Assembly: GCA_003164275.1 (NCBI GenBank)
Contig: PLSY01000161.1
Location: 1 to 32,456, forward strand
Direction of reading: 5' to 3'
Length of the DNA stretch: 32,456 nucleotides
DNA from: Acidimicrobiaceae bacterium
GTDB taxonomy: Bacteria; Actinomycetota; Acidimicrobiia; Acidimicrobiales; RAAP-2
Shown: positions 8,167 through 15,490 of the stretch, one piece after another
How positions within the stretch are numbered: position 1 is the stretch's first letter
How the letters are laid out: every line of letters begins with the position of its first letter
Notes under the pieces: model-generated
The model's database searches: none
Told to the model about the DNA's origin: nothing
The model's input: the letters and a program-made list of their open reading frames with translations, nothing else
Made by a program: the position numbers and the translations under genes

Positions 8167-8994
8167 TCAGCGAAGCTGGTCGACGTAGCGATTGGTGCCC
8201 GGCAGGGTCGGGATGAAGGGAGCGACGAGCTCCACCTTCCCGAGTCCCTTGTCCGCCACCGCCTGTCCCGAGGGGGCGAACGATGCCTCGAAGACGTCCC
8301 TCGGGTCACCCTCGGTGAACCACAGCAGGGTCAACCGGCGGTCCGCACCGGCGACGTCGGGGGCGTACTCCATCTTGTCGGCGGGCAACGGCATCGGCTC
8401 GAAGTACAGGCACAGTGCGATATCGGAATCGGCGAGGACAGAGGGCACGTACTGGTCCTGCAGCCACGACAGCAGCTCCTCGCGTCCCGGGCCGTCGGCG
8501 GCGTCGATGACCTCCACCACCAAGCCACCGAAGGGATAGTTGAGCGAGTGGATGTCGCGAGGCACCTCGTCGTCCCGGTAGCTAACGCCGCGGTACCGCT
8601 GGAAGGCGGTGAAGACGTGGTCGCGCTCCATGTGGATCCGGTTGTCGGCCCGCAGCCGCTGGTTGGTGGCGACGGTCCACCGCTCGTGGTCCTCGTGGCG
8701 ACCCTCGGTGATCCAGTAGAGGGAGATGTACTTGCCCCGATCGATGGGGCTGGCGACCGTCGAGTCCGCCGGGTAGCGGAGGGCCTGGAGGTCCCGGGTG
8801 GCGACGAACCTGCGCCCGGCGAACATCCATGGCATGGCCATGGCCCCCGAGAAGAAGTGGTCGTCCTCGTACCAGCGGTTGTAGACCTCGTCATGCCCCT
8901 CATGGGGCTCCACCATGGTGATCAGCGAGGTGCCGATGGCGACGTCGTAGGGTCCCGTGGCCGGGAGTTCGGTGTAGGGGCTGGTGGCCATCAC
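8167..8994 (-). CDS. Unrecognised 275-residue protein in an LLM/SDR operon
   Basis: I do not recognise this protein with certainty. It has no signal peptide or membrane segment. Two halves begin with comparable strand segments ('DVAIGTSLITMVEP', and 'GGLVVEVIDAADG'), each followed by a charged aromatic helix ('DEVYNRWYEDDHF' and 'REELLSWLQDQYV'), which suggests a tandem ferredoxin-like dimeric alpha/beta-barrel (EthD/DABB-like), but this is inference. The ATG at 8994 overlaps the stop codon of the upstream LLM gene (ATGA), so the two are translationally coupled, which argues for a joint function: possibly an auxiliary subunit, or an enzyme acting on the LLM product. The SDR follows 24 nt later. 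Confidence 0.75.
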   Translation of the reverse strand: MMATSPYTELPATGPYDVAIGTSLITMVEPHEGHDEVYNRWYEDDHFFSGAMAMPWMFAGRRFVATRDLQALRYPADSTVASPIDRGKYISLYWITEGRHEDHERWTVATNQRLRADNRIHMERDHVFTAFQRYRGVSYRDDEVPRDIHSLNYPFGGLVVEVIDAADGPGREELLSWLQDQYVPSVLADSDIALCLYFEPMPLPADKMEYAPDVAGADRRLTLLWFTEGDPRDVFEASFAPSGQAVADKGLGKVELVAPFIPTLPGTNRYVDQLR

Positions 8995-10115
8995 GCCTCG
9001 ACGTTGGCCTTGTAGTTCTCGATCTCGGGCAGGATCTCCCTGCCCAGCAGCTCGATGGTCTTCATCACCGACTCATGGGTGTTGTAGCCGAACTGCACGT
9101 AGCAGATGAGCTGGTCGACGCCGAGGTCGGCGTAGTGCTTCATCTTCTCGAAGCAGCGCTCGGGGTCGCCCACCACCAGCATGTCGGCCTCGTGGAAGTG
9201 CTCGACCGGCACCTTCCCCTCCATCAGGGGCTTCATGAGAGGGAAGGTGGCGTCCTGCTCTGCTTTCGACAAGTGGGGCAGCTCCCAGTCCAAGGTGAAC
9301 TGGGCCAGGTTCTGGTACCACCAGGCGACGGACTCCCAGATGCCGTTGGCCACGGCCGTGTCCATGGAGTCGGCACAGCTGACCAGGGTATAGGCGGCCA
9401 CCTTGTTGGTGGTGACCTCGGTCAGGGGGGTGGGGTTCAAAGACGCCGTGCGGTACTCCCGGATGACCTTGGCCAGGGTCTCCAAGGGCTGCATGATGGA
9501 AAAGGACAGGAGGCCGAGGCCGTTCTGCCCGGCCACGGTGGCCGAGCTCTCCGAGGTGGCGGCCATCCAGGCCGGCGGGTGGGGGTCTTGGACCGGCTTC
9601 GGGGTGACCATGCGCTTCGGGAAGTCGAACCGGTCGGAGTGGTACTCGAAGTACTCCTCACGCCACATGCCAACGATGATCTTGATGGCCTCGGCCCAGT
9701 CCGACCGGGACTGCTCGCGGTCGACGCCAAAGGCGGTCTGCTCCATCGGGGTGGACCGGCCCGTCCCCCACTCCACCCGTCCGTTGGACAGGATGTCGGT
9801 CGTCGCCACCTTCTCGGCGATGCGCTGGGGCGGGGTGAAGCCGAACGGGGTGAGCGTCACGCCGAAGCCGAGGCGGATCTGCTCGGTGATCTGGGACAGG
9901 GCGCCCAAGAGGACCTCGGGGGCGGGCAGGTGCGAGCGGCCCTCTCGGAAGTGGTGCTCGACGGCCCAGACGGTGTTGAAGCCGAGGCTGTCGGCCAGCT
10001 TGATCTGCTCGACCGCCTCTTTGTAGGCCCGCTGCTCGGCCTCACGCTGACCCCACGGGTGGGGCTTTCCCCACGGCTTGGGCGCGTCCACCTCATAGAG
10101 CACGTCGAGCTTCAT
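8991..10115 (-). CDS. LLM-class flavin-dependent oxidoreductase (bacterial luciferase-like)
   Basis: A 374-residue luciferase-like monooxygenase TIM barrel. Seen: 'MKLDVLYEVD' first strand, 'GFNTVWAVEHHF' with the family's EHH, 'VTLTPFGFTPPQRIAEKVATTDILSNGRVEWGTGR' written here only as a region (about 95-135), and 'MLVVGDPERCFEKMKHYADLGVDQL' near the C-terminus. Enzymes of this class use FMN or F420 for monooxygenation or hydride transfer; which one is not decidable from sequence alone. An AAGGGGG site precedes ATG 10115. It is first of a three-gene minus-strand operon and divergent from the CoA-ligase operon, with the shared operator-like block between them. Confidence 0.9.
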   Translation of the reverse strand: MKLDVLYEVDAPKPWGKPHPWGQREAEQRAYKEAVEQIKLADSLGFNTVWAVEHHFREGRSHLPAPEVLLGALSQITEQIRLGFGVTLTPFGFTPPQRIAEKVATTDILSNGRVEWGTGRSTPMEQTAFGVDREQSRSDWAEAIKIIVGMWREEYFEYHSDRFDFPKRMVTPKPVQDPHPPAWMAATSESSATVAGQNGLGLLSFSIMQPLETLAKVIREYRTASLNPTPLTEVTTNKVAAYTLVSCADSMDTAVANGIWESVAWWYQNLAQFTLDWELPHLSKAEQDATFPLMKPLMEGKVPVEHFHEADMLVVGDPERCFEKMKHYADLGVDQLICYVQFGYNTHESVMKTIELLGREILPEIENYKANVEA

Positions 10116-10145
10116 CGCTGTTCCCCCTTCACAAGAATTCCCCGA

Positions 10146-10215
10146 CTATTCGATATGTCGAATAGGACATCGATATGTCATCCGAACCTTCGCGCCAGGG
10201 GCCAGGGATGTCAAC
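10146..10215 (-). promoter_or_regulatory. Divergent promoter/operator of LLM and CoA-ligase operons (site 2)
   Basis: Minus strand: TTGACA (10209-10214), 17 bp, GAAGGT (10186-10191). Then GACAT-CGAT-ATGTC (10166-10179, arms perfect) and TTCGA-TATG-TCGAA (10149-10162, arms perfect), centres 17 bp apart as in site 1. The predicted start near 10179 leaves a leader of about 64 nt to the LLM ATG. A plus-strand TATGCT at 10234-10239 may serve the ligase operon. The block is the same as 1662-1731 upstream of IclR 1, in the same orientation relative to the minus-strand gene. Confidence 0.65.
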
Positions 10216-10384
10216 CGACTTTTAGGTGTCGTCTATGCTTTTCCCCACGTGGCCACGGGGGTTGTGCGGTGGCCGTGCCCTCACGGATCGACGGGTGTCC
10301 GCCTGTTCCCGAGGTACTACCGTGACGTCGCCCGCAGCGCGTTCGATCGCCAGCCGGACGATACCGACGACTAGGAGACGGCCC

Positions 10385-11971
10385 GTGCTCGACAAGAAAT
10401 ACCTGGCTCCCCACGCGCTCGCCCACTGGGCCGAAGCCACCCCGGACGCCACCGCCATCGAGCACGTCGACGGCCAATCGGTCACCTTTGCAACCCTCCT
10501 CGAAGAGAGCCTCCTGTTCGCCGGTGCGCTGGCCCGTGTCGGCGTCGGACAGGGCACCCACATCGCCACCATGCTCCCGAACTTCTTCGACTCCCACCGG
10601 ACGCTGCTCGGGATCGGTTGGCTCCGCGGGGTGGAGGTCCCACTCAACAACGCCTACACGGGCCGGATGCTGCAGCATGCCCTCGTCACCGCGGACGTGA
10701 CCATCGTGGTCACGACCGCCGAGTTCGCAGAGCGGCTGGTGAACATCGCCTCCGCCCTCCCCCTGCTCGAGACCGTCGTCGTCATCGACGGCCCGGCCAC
10801 CGTCGGGCTACCCCTCCGGGTCATCGGGCGCGACGAGTTCCTCGACGGCGCGACGCCGGCCACCGGTCTCGAAGGCCCGAGCTACCACGACACGGCGTCG
10901 CTCCTGTTCACTTCGGGCACCACCGGTCCCTCCAAGGCGGTGGTCACTCCGTGGGCCGTCGTACACCAGTTCTGGTCCTTCCCGCCCGAGGACTTCATCG
11001 AGCCCGGCGAGGGCCTGTTCTGCGCCCTCCCCCTCTTTCACAACTCGGGGCGGGCGGCGTTCAACTTCACCTTGGTGCGGGGCGGGCGCCTGATCATCCG
11101 CGACAAGTTCAGCGCCACCCACGTGTGGGATGACGTCCGCAAGACCAACGCCACCGTGCTCGCCCTGGTCGGTCCGCTGACCTCCCTCGTCTACTCGGCC
11201 GAGCCCACCGACCGGGACGCCGACAATCCCGTCCATACCGTCGTGTGCGGCCCGATGATCCCGGAGATCGAAGACTTCAAGCAGCGCTTCGGCGTCGAGA
11301 TCATGACCTGCTACGGCCAGACCGAGTCCGGCATCCCACTCGCCACCGACCAGGATCACGGCCCCTGGGCCAACTGCGGAAAGCCCCGCAAGGACTACCC
11401 GTGGACCGAGGTTCGGGTAGTCAACCAGTTCGACGAGCCCGTCGGCCCCGGAGTGGTGGGCGAGCTGGTGGTCCGATCCGCCGAGCCCTGGTCGCTCAAC
11501 ATGGGCTACTACAAGATGCCGAGCGAGACGGCGGCGGCCTGGCGGAACGGCTGGTTCCACACCGGTGACGGCTTCACCTACGACGAGGAGGGCTGGTACT
11601 ACTTCGTCGACCGCATGAGGGACACCATCCGGCGCCGGGGTGAGAATATCTCGTCCTACGAGGTCGAGGTCATGGTGGGCGAGCACCCCGGGGTCATCGA
11701 GTGCGCGGCCATCGGCGTGGCCGGTGATCACGGCGACGACGAGTGCCTGGCGTTCGTCATCGCCCGGGACCCAGCCAACTTCGACCCGGCCGAGCTGATC
11801 GGGTTCCTCGCCAGTCGGATGCCCCACTACATGATTCCTCGCTACATCGAGGTGGTGGACGGCGACCTACCGAGAAACGAGACGTCGATGCGGGTGCGGA
11901 AGTTCGAGCTGCGGTCCCGGGGGCTCTCCGAGCGCAGTTGGGACCGACAGGCGGCTGGCGTCTCACTTTGA
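10385..11971 (+). CDS. AMP-forming acyl-CoA ligase, crotonobetaine/carnitine-CoA ligase-like
   Basis: ANL-superfamily adenylating enzyme of 528 residues that activates a carboxylate to its CoA thioester. Seen: A3 phosphate loop 'LLFTSGTTGPSK' (173-184), A5 'CYGQTES' (309-315), A7 'FHTGDGF' (391-397), A8 'DRMRDTIRRRGENIS' (409-423). The C-terminal 'GLSERSWDRQAAG' resembles the CaiC-like group ('..WDREAAG'). The A10 region reads LPRNETSMRVRKFELR (495-510), without the usual GK lysine; an Arg or a shifted Lys would have to replace it. Start: GTG 10385 with AGGAG seven bases upstream; the in-frame upstream extension is unlike the family. First gene of an operon with the dioxygenase and acyl-CoA dehydrogenases. 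Confidence 0.9.
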   Translation: MLDKKYLAPHALAHWAEATPDATAIEHVDGQSVTFATLLEESLLFAGALARVGVGQGTHIATMLPNFFDSHRTLLGIGWLRGVEVPLNNAYTGRMLQHALVTADVTIVVTTAEFAERLVNIASALPLLETVVVIDGPATVGLPLRVIGRDEFLDGATPATGLEGPSYHDTASLLFTSGTTGPSKAVVTPWAVVHQFWSFPPEDFIEPGEGLFCALPLFHNSGRAAFNFTLVRGGRLIIRDKFSATHVWDDVRKTNATVLALVGPLTSLVYSAEPTDRDADNPVHTVVCGPMIPEIEDFKQRFGVEIMTCYGQTESGIPLATDQDHGPWANCGKPRKDYPWTEVRVVNQFDEPVGPGVVGELVVRSAEPWSLNMGYYKMPSETAAAWRNGWFHTGDGFTYDEEGWYYFVDRMRDTIRRRGENISSYEVEVMVGEHPGVIECAAIGVAGDHGDDECLAFVIARDPANFDPAELIGFLASRMPHYMIPRYIEVVDGDLPRNETSMRVRKFELRSRGLSERSWDRQAAGVSL

Positions 11972-12024
11972 ACTTGCTGGCCGACGAGCCAGGCGACAGC
12001 CTAGAGAATGACATACGAGCTGGC

Positions 12025-12030
12025 TACAAT
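12025..12030 (+). promoter_or_regulatory. Candidate -10 box TACAAT before the dioxygenase gene
   Basis: TACAAT fits the actinobacterial -10 consensus; no clear -35 partner is seen. Transcription from it would begin near 12037 and give a short leader to ATG 12074. It could provide a secondary promoter inside the ligase operon. Confidence 0.35.
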
Positions 12031-12073
12031 GGACTCGGCCTCACCGGAGGCCAGGACGAACGAGGTGACCCCG

Positions 12074-12901
12074 ATGACGACAACCACTGAGGCCCCAGTC
12101 GGAGCAGGCTCCGGAGCCATCACCGTGACCAAGCAGTCAGGGGTCATCGGCGCCATTGTCACCGGGCTGGACCTGTCCAAGCCGATGGACGACGCCACCT
12201 ACGACCTCCTCCACCAGGCCATTCTCGAACACTGCGTGATCTGCATCCGCGGCCAGGCCTCCATGACCTCGGAGGACCAGCTGGAGTACGCCAAGCGCTG
12301 GGGTGAGGTTGCGGTGCACCCCTACGTCCCATCGATCGAGGGCTACCCGGGGGTCATGAAGATCTACGACCCCAATCCCATCACCCAGACATGGCACTCG
12401 GACACCACCCACGCCGAGCGACCGCCCTCCCTCACCATCCTTTTGGCCCGGACCATCCCACCCTTCGGTGGCGACACCATGTGGGCTAACGCCTACTCGG
12501 CCTACGACGGCCTGTCCGAGGGACTCCAAGAGACGCTCGGCTCCTTGCGGGCCGTCCACCAGGGCACGGCCCTCGCCGCGGACGCCGGCCTCGACGCCGA
12601 GGCCGTCAAGTCGGTCCACCCGGTCGTTCGCACCCACCCAGAGACCGGCCGCAAGGCTCTGTTCGTGAACGGGAACTACGTGGCCAACTTCGAAGGGTGG
12701 AGCGTGGAGGACAGCGCACCGCTCCTCCACTACCTCTACCGCCAGTTCGAGAGGCCCGAGTACCAGTACCGTCACCACTGGCAGGAAGGTGACCTCGTCA
12801 TGTGGGACAACCGGAGCACCCAGCACTCGGTGGTGGGCGACACCAACGGTGCCGAGCGGGTTCTGCACCGCATCACCATCCGCGGCGACGTCCCCAAGTA
12901 G
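12074..12901 (+). CDS. TauD/TfdA-family Fe(II)/2-oxoglutarate dioxygenase
   Basis: A 275-residue TauD/TfdA dioxygenase. The Fe(II) facial triad is visible: H108 and D110 in 'TWHSDTTHAERPP', and H251 in 'STQHSVVGD'; the 2-oxoglutarate-binding Arg is in 'RVLHRITIRG' (R262 or R266). The family hydroxylates carbons next to sulfonate, aryloxy, amine or ester groups and so can release these as leaving groups; substrate is unknown. Start: ATG 12074 is chosen since GAGG lies eight bases upstream, it gives the family length, and it follows a TACAAT box; ATG 12008 and 12029 are in frame but lack ribosome binding sites. About 100 nt after the ligase gene; acyl-CoA dehydrogenase follows after 9 nt. Confidence 0.92.
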   Translation: MTTTTEAPVGAGSGAITVTKQSGVIGAIVTGLDLSKPMDDATYDLLHQAILEHCVICIRGQASMTSEDQLEYAKRWGEVAVHPYVPSIEGYPGVMKIYDPNPITQTWHSDTTHAERPPSLTILLARTIPPFGGDTMWANAYSAYDGLSEGLQETLGSLRAVHQGTALAADAGLDAEAVKSVHPVVRTHPETGRKALFVNGNYVANFEGWSVEDSAPLLHYLYRQFERPEYQYRHHWQEGDLVMWDNRSTQHSVVGDTNGAERVLHRITIRGDVPK

Positions 12902-12910
12902 CCCGCGGCC

Positions 12911-13948
12911 ATGGACCTGTCACTCACTGAGGAGCAGGGGGACGTTCGCGACCATCTGACCTTCGTCCTGCAACGCGAAGTGCCGCTCTCGGCCGTCCGT
13001 GCGTCCGAGCCCCTGGGCTTCGATCCCGCCATCTGGGAAAAGCTGGTCCAAGCCGGCATCCCCGGCATGGGGGCACCGGCCGAGTCGGGTGGTGGAGGCG
13101 CCGACCTGAGCGTGCTCGTCCCGGCTGCTGAGGCCCTCGGCCAGGTCCTGACCCCCGCCCCGGTGATCGAGCACCTGGTGGCCTCGCGCCTGTTGGCCAC
13201 ACTGGCCCCGGACCATCCGGACCTCACCGACGTGGTGGCCGGGTCGACCCTCGCCGCATTCGCTCCCCGGGCGGCCCAGACAGGTGTGGCCTTCCTTGTC
13301 CCCGGCGGCGCCGTCGCCGGCCTGGTCGTGGCCCTCGACGGAGACGAGCTGGTCGCCGTGACCGGTCCACCACCAGCTGAGTACCCGCTCACCTTCGCCT
13401 CGGCGCCGCTGGCCGACCGGGATCTGACCGGTAGCTCCCGCGTAGTCCTAGCCACCGGCCCCGAGGCCCGTGCCGCCCACGCCCGAGCCACCGACGAGTG
13501 GAGGGTGCTGGTGGCCGCCAGCCTGGTCGGACTGTCAACCGGGGCGCTCGACCTGGCTGTCGCCTATGTGAAGGAGCGCCACCAGTTCGGCGTGCCCATC
13601 GGCTCGTTCCAGGCCATCCAGCACGGGTTGGCCGACTATCCCGGGCAGATCGACGGGGCCCGCCTGCTCGTCCATGAGGCGGCTTGGTGCCTGACCGCCG
13701 GCCAACTGACCGCCACCGGGGCGACCGGTCCAGAGATGGCGTCGATGGCCTTCTTGTTCGTCGGCGACGTGGCCCGGGCGACGACGGCCAGCTGCGTGCA
13801 GTACCACGGGGGCATGGGCTACGCCGAAGAAGGCGACGCTCAGCTGTTCTTCCGGCGGGCCCGAGGGTGGCCACTCGTCCTCGGCGATCCCGACGAGGAG
13901 CTCAGCCAGCTCGCCGATTCGTTGCTCGACCCACGAAAGGTCTCCTGA
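12911..13948 (+). CDS. Acyl-CoA dehydrogenase, FAD-arm subunit lacking catalytic Glu
   Basis: A 345-residue acyl-CoA dehydrogenase-like protein. Seen: N-terminal helix bundle 'DLSLTEEQGDVRDHL', a shortened middle beta-domain with no YxEPxxGSD motif, the C-terminal FAD-contact motif 'RHQFGVPIGSFQAIQH', and 'HGGMGYAEEGDAQLFFRRA'. At the helix-G position where isovaleryl-CoA-type enzymes have LER, this reads GLSTG, so the catalytic Glu is missing. This is the signature of one half of a heteromeric (alpha2beta2) dehydrogenase as described for mycobacterial FadE pairs in sterol side-chain degradation. Its partner is the next gene, one base away. No good ribosome binding site is seen, so translation is probably coupled to the dioxygenase gene. 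Confidence 0.9.
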   Translation: MDLSLTEEQGDVRDHLTFVLQREVPLSAVRASEPLGFDPAIWEKLVQAGIPGMGAPAESGGGGADLSVLVPAAEALGQVLTPAPVIEHLVASRLLATLAPDHPDLTDVVAGSTLAAFAPRAAQTGVAFLVPGGAVAGLVVALDGDELVAVTGPPPAEYPLTFASAPLADRDLTGSSRVVLATGPEARAAHARATDEWRVLVAASLVGLSTGALDLAVAYVKERHQFGVPIGSFQAIQHGLADYPGQIDGARLLVHEAAWCLTAGQLTATGATGPEMASMAFLFVGDVARATTASCVQYHGGMGYAEEGDAQLFFRRARGWPLVLGDPDEELSQLADSLLDPRKVS

Positions 13949-13949
13949 C

Positions 13950-15113
13950 ATGGAGTTCAGTGTCAGCCCCGAAGTCGAAGCGTTCGGAAAGGATGTGCGG
14001 GCCCTCCTGGCCGAGCACTTCACCGAAGAGCAACGCGCCGCCATGCACAAGAGCGGCACGTTCCACGACTGGGACCTCTACCGGGCCCTGGCCGCCCGCG
14101 GTTGGATCGCCGCCGGCATCCCCGGAGGCGAGCAGAGCCGCGACCCCTTCGAGCTGGCCACCTTCTTCGCCGAGCTGGAGCAGGCCGATGCCCCCTATCA
14201 CGGGCTGGCCACCACCATGATCGTCGCCGGGGTCATCTCCCACTCAGCCAGCGAGAGCCTGAAGGCCAAGGTGCTCCCCGAGATCCTGGAGGGCGAGGCG
14301 GTCGTCGCCCTCGGCTATTCGGAGCCCGACCACGGCTCCGACGTGGCCGCCGCCGCGACCCGGGCCATACCCAACGAGGACCAGAGCACCTGGATCATCA
14401 ATGGACAGAAGATGTGGACCTCGCTCGCCCACGTTGCCTCCTACGTCCTCCTCCTCACGAGGACCAACACCGAGGTCCCGAAGCACAAGGGCCTCACCAT
14501 GTTCCTCGTCCCGATGGACACCCCCGGCGTGGGCGTCGAGCCCATCCGGACCATGGGCGACGAGCGCACCAACGTCACCTTCTATGACGACGTGGTCATC
14601 CCCGACGAGTACCGGGTGGGCGATGTCGACGGCGGTTGGGCCGTCATGGGCGTGGCCCTCGGCCTCGAGCGTGGCGTGGTCGGAGGCTCGGGCGAGGGCG
14701 CCCTCTTGTTGGGCCATGTCATCGAGTGGGCGAAGAGCGCCACCGGCCCCGACGGTCGGCCGATCATCGAGAGCCCGGCCCTGCGCAAGGCCATCGCCCG
14801 CATACGCATCGACAACGAGGTCTCGTGGCTCCTCACCCAGCGCTCGGCCTGGATTGCCGCCAGTGGCGGCCTGCCGAGCATCGAGGGCTCGATGGCCAAG
14901 CTCTTCTACACCCAGGCGTTCCAAAAGGCGGTCGCAGCCCTCCAGGACCTGGCGGGCGCCGAGGGATTGGTCAGAGACGGCCAGGCCAGGGCGCTCGCCG
15001 GCGGGGCCATCGAGCGTGCCGCCAGGCACGCCCCGGTCACCACCATCTACGGAGGCACAAGCGAGGTGCAGCGCAACAACATCGCCGTGCGCCACCTCGG
15101 ACTCCCCCGGTAG
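13950..15113 (+). CDS. Acyl-CoA dehydrogenase, catalytic subunit
   Basis: A 387-residue acyl-CoA dehydrogenase. Seen: 'GYSEPDHGSD' (122-131, flavin/substrate loop), 'KMWTSLAH' (154-161), 'VTFYDDVVIPDEYRVG', Glu240 in 'GLERG' at the helix-G catalytic position, and 'YGGTSEVQRN' near the C-terminus. The RxQFG..I..FQ motif for the FAD adenosine arm is absent: the equivalent segment is a proline-rich 'GPDGRPIIESPALRK'. It therefore complements the preceding gene, which has that motif but no Glu. Together they should form one alpha2beta2 flavoenzyme that introduces an alpha,beta double bond in an acyl-CoA made by the ligase. ATG 13950 is one base after the previous stop codon. Confidence 0.93.
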   Translation: MEFSVSPEVEAFGKDVRALLAEHFTEEQRAAMHKSGTFHDWDLYRALAARGWIAAGIPGGEQSRDPFELATFFAELEQADAPYHGLATTMIVAGVISHSASESLKAKVLPEILEGEAVVALGYSEPDHGSDVAAAATRAIPNEDQSTWIINGQKMWTSLAHVASYVLLLTRTNTEVPKHKGLTMFLVPMDTPGVGVEPIRTMGDERTNVTFYDDVVIPDEYRVGDVDGGWAVMGVALGLERGVVGGSGEGALLLGHVIEWAKSATGPDGRPIIESPALRKAIARIRIDNEVSWLLTQRSAWIAASGGLPSIEGSMAKLFYTQAFQKAVAALQDLAGAEGLVRDGQARALAGGAIERAARHAPVTTIYGGTSEVQRNNIAVRHLGLPR

Positions 15114-15191
15114 GGCAATGCGGTGTCGTCCCCCGAGTCGGACGTATCCCACGAACTTCGCTCTGTATTCGTCCCAACCTCACTTGGGCCC

Positions 15192-15268
15192 ATGCTGTAC
15201 CTTCGGATGCGGCCCGCTTCGTGACCGGCCAAGTGATGCGGCCCAATGGCGGCGTCTACATGAGCTGA
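15192..15268 (+). pseudogene. Remnant of a short-chain dehydrogenase 3' end
   Basis: The codons from 15203 to the TGA at 15268 read SDAARFVTGQVMRPNGGVYMS, given here as the region only beyond 20 residues: the core 'ARFVTGQVMRPNGG' is the typical C-terminal end of classical SDRs. Immediately upstream, in another frame, 'MLYL' (15192-15203) matches the strand that normally precedes 'ASD' in such proteins, so a frameshift or small deletion lies at about 15203. No Rossmann motif, NNAG or YxxxK is found upstream; the preceding bases belong to the dehydrogenase gene or are noncoding. Best read as a decayed fragment left by a deletion. Confidence 0.6.
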
Positions 15269-15490
15269 GGCCACAGCCGGACCTCTTCGATTCCAAGGTC
15301 TTCTGCCGGTGCGAAAAGGCTGCTGGGACACTCCCCGAGGTCAGCGCCGACGGGGACCGACAACCCCGGCGCCCCGCCCTCCAACATCGCCGCGATCCCA
15401 TCGGCACTGTCGAATCAGCAGGCCCTCAGATCGTTCACCACCTTGGTATACTGACTAAAGATAATATATATGAAATGCGGGGAGGATCAG
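15269..15490. other. Intergenic spacer and AT-rich leader of the aldolase gene
   Basis: No gene is supported here. The last 50 bases are unusually AT-rich for this window: TATACT (15447-15452) and TAATAT (15462-15467) are possible -10 boxes, neither with a convincing -35. A GGGGAGG ribosome site follows at about 15479. Confidence 0.45.

Noticed and set aside
7756..9015. A 419-codon plus-strand frame
   Set aside because: Antisense to the SDR and the unknown protein, both of which have coherent starts and operon spacing on the minus strand.
9075..10325. A 416-codon open frame on the plus strand
   Set aside because: Antisense to the LLM gene; it runs across the operator region and has no family features or ribosome site.
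15447..15467. A firm promoter for the aldolase gene
   Set aside because: TATACT and TAATAT are present but no -35 at proper spacing was found; kept only as an AT-rich leader.
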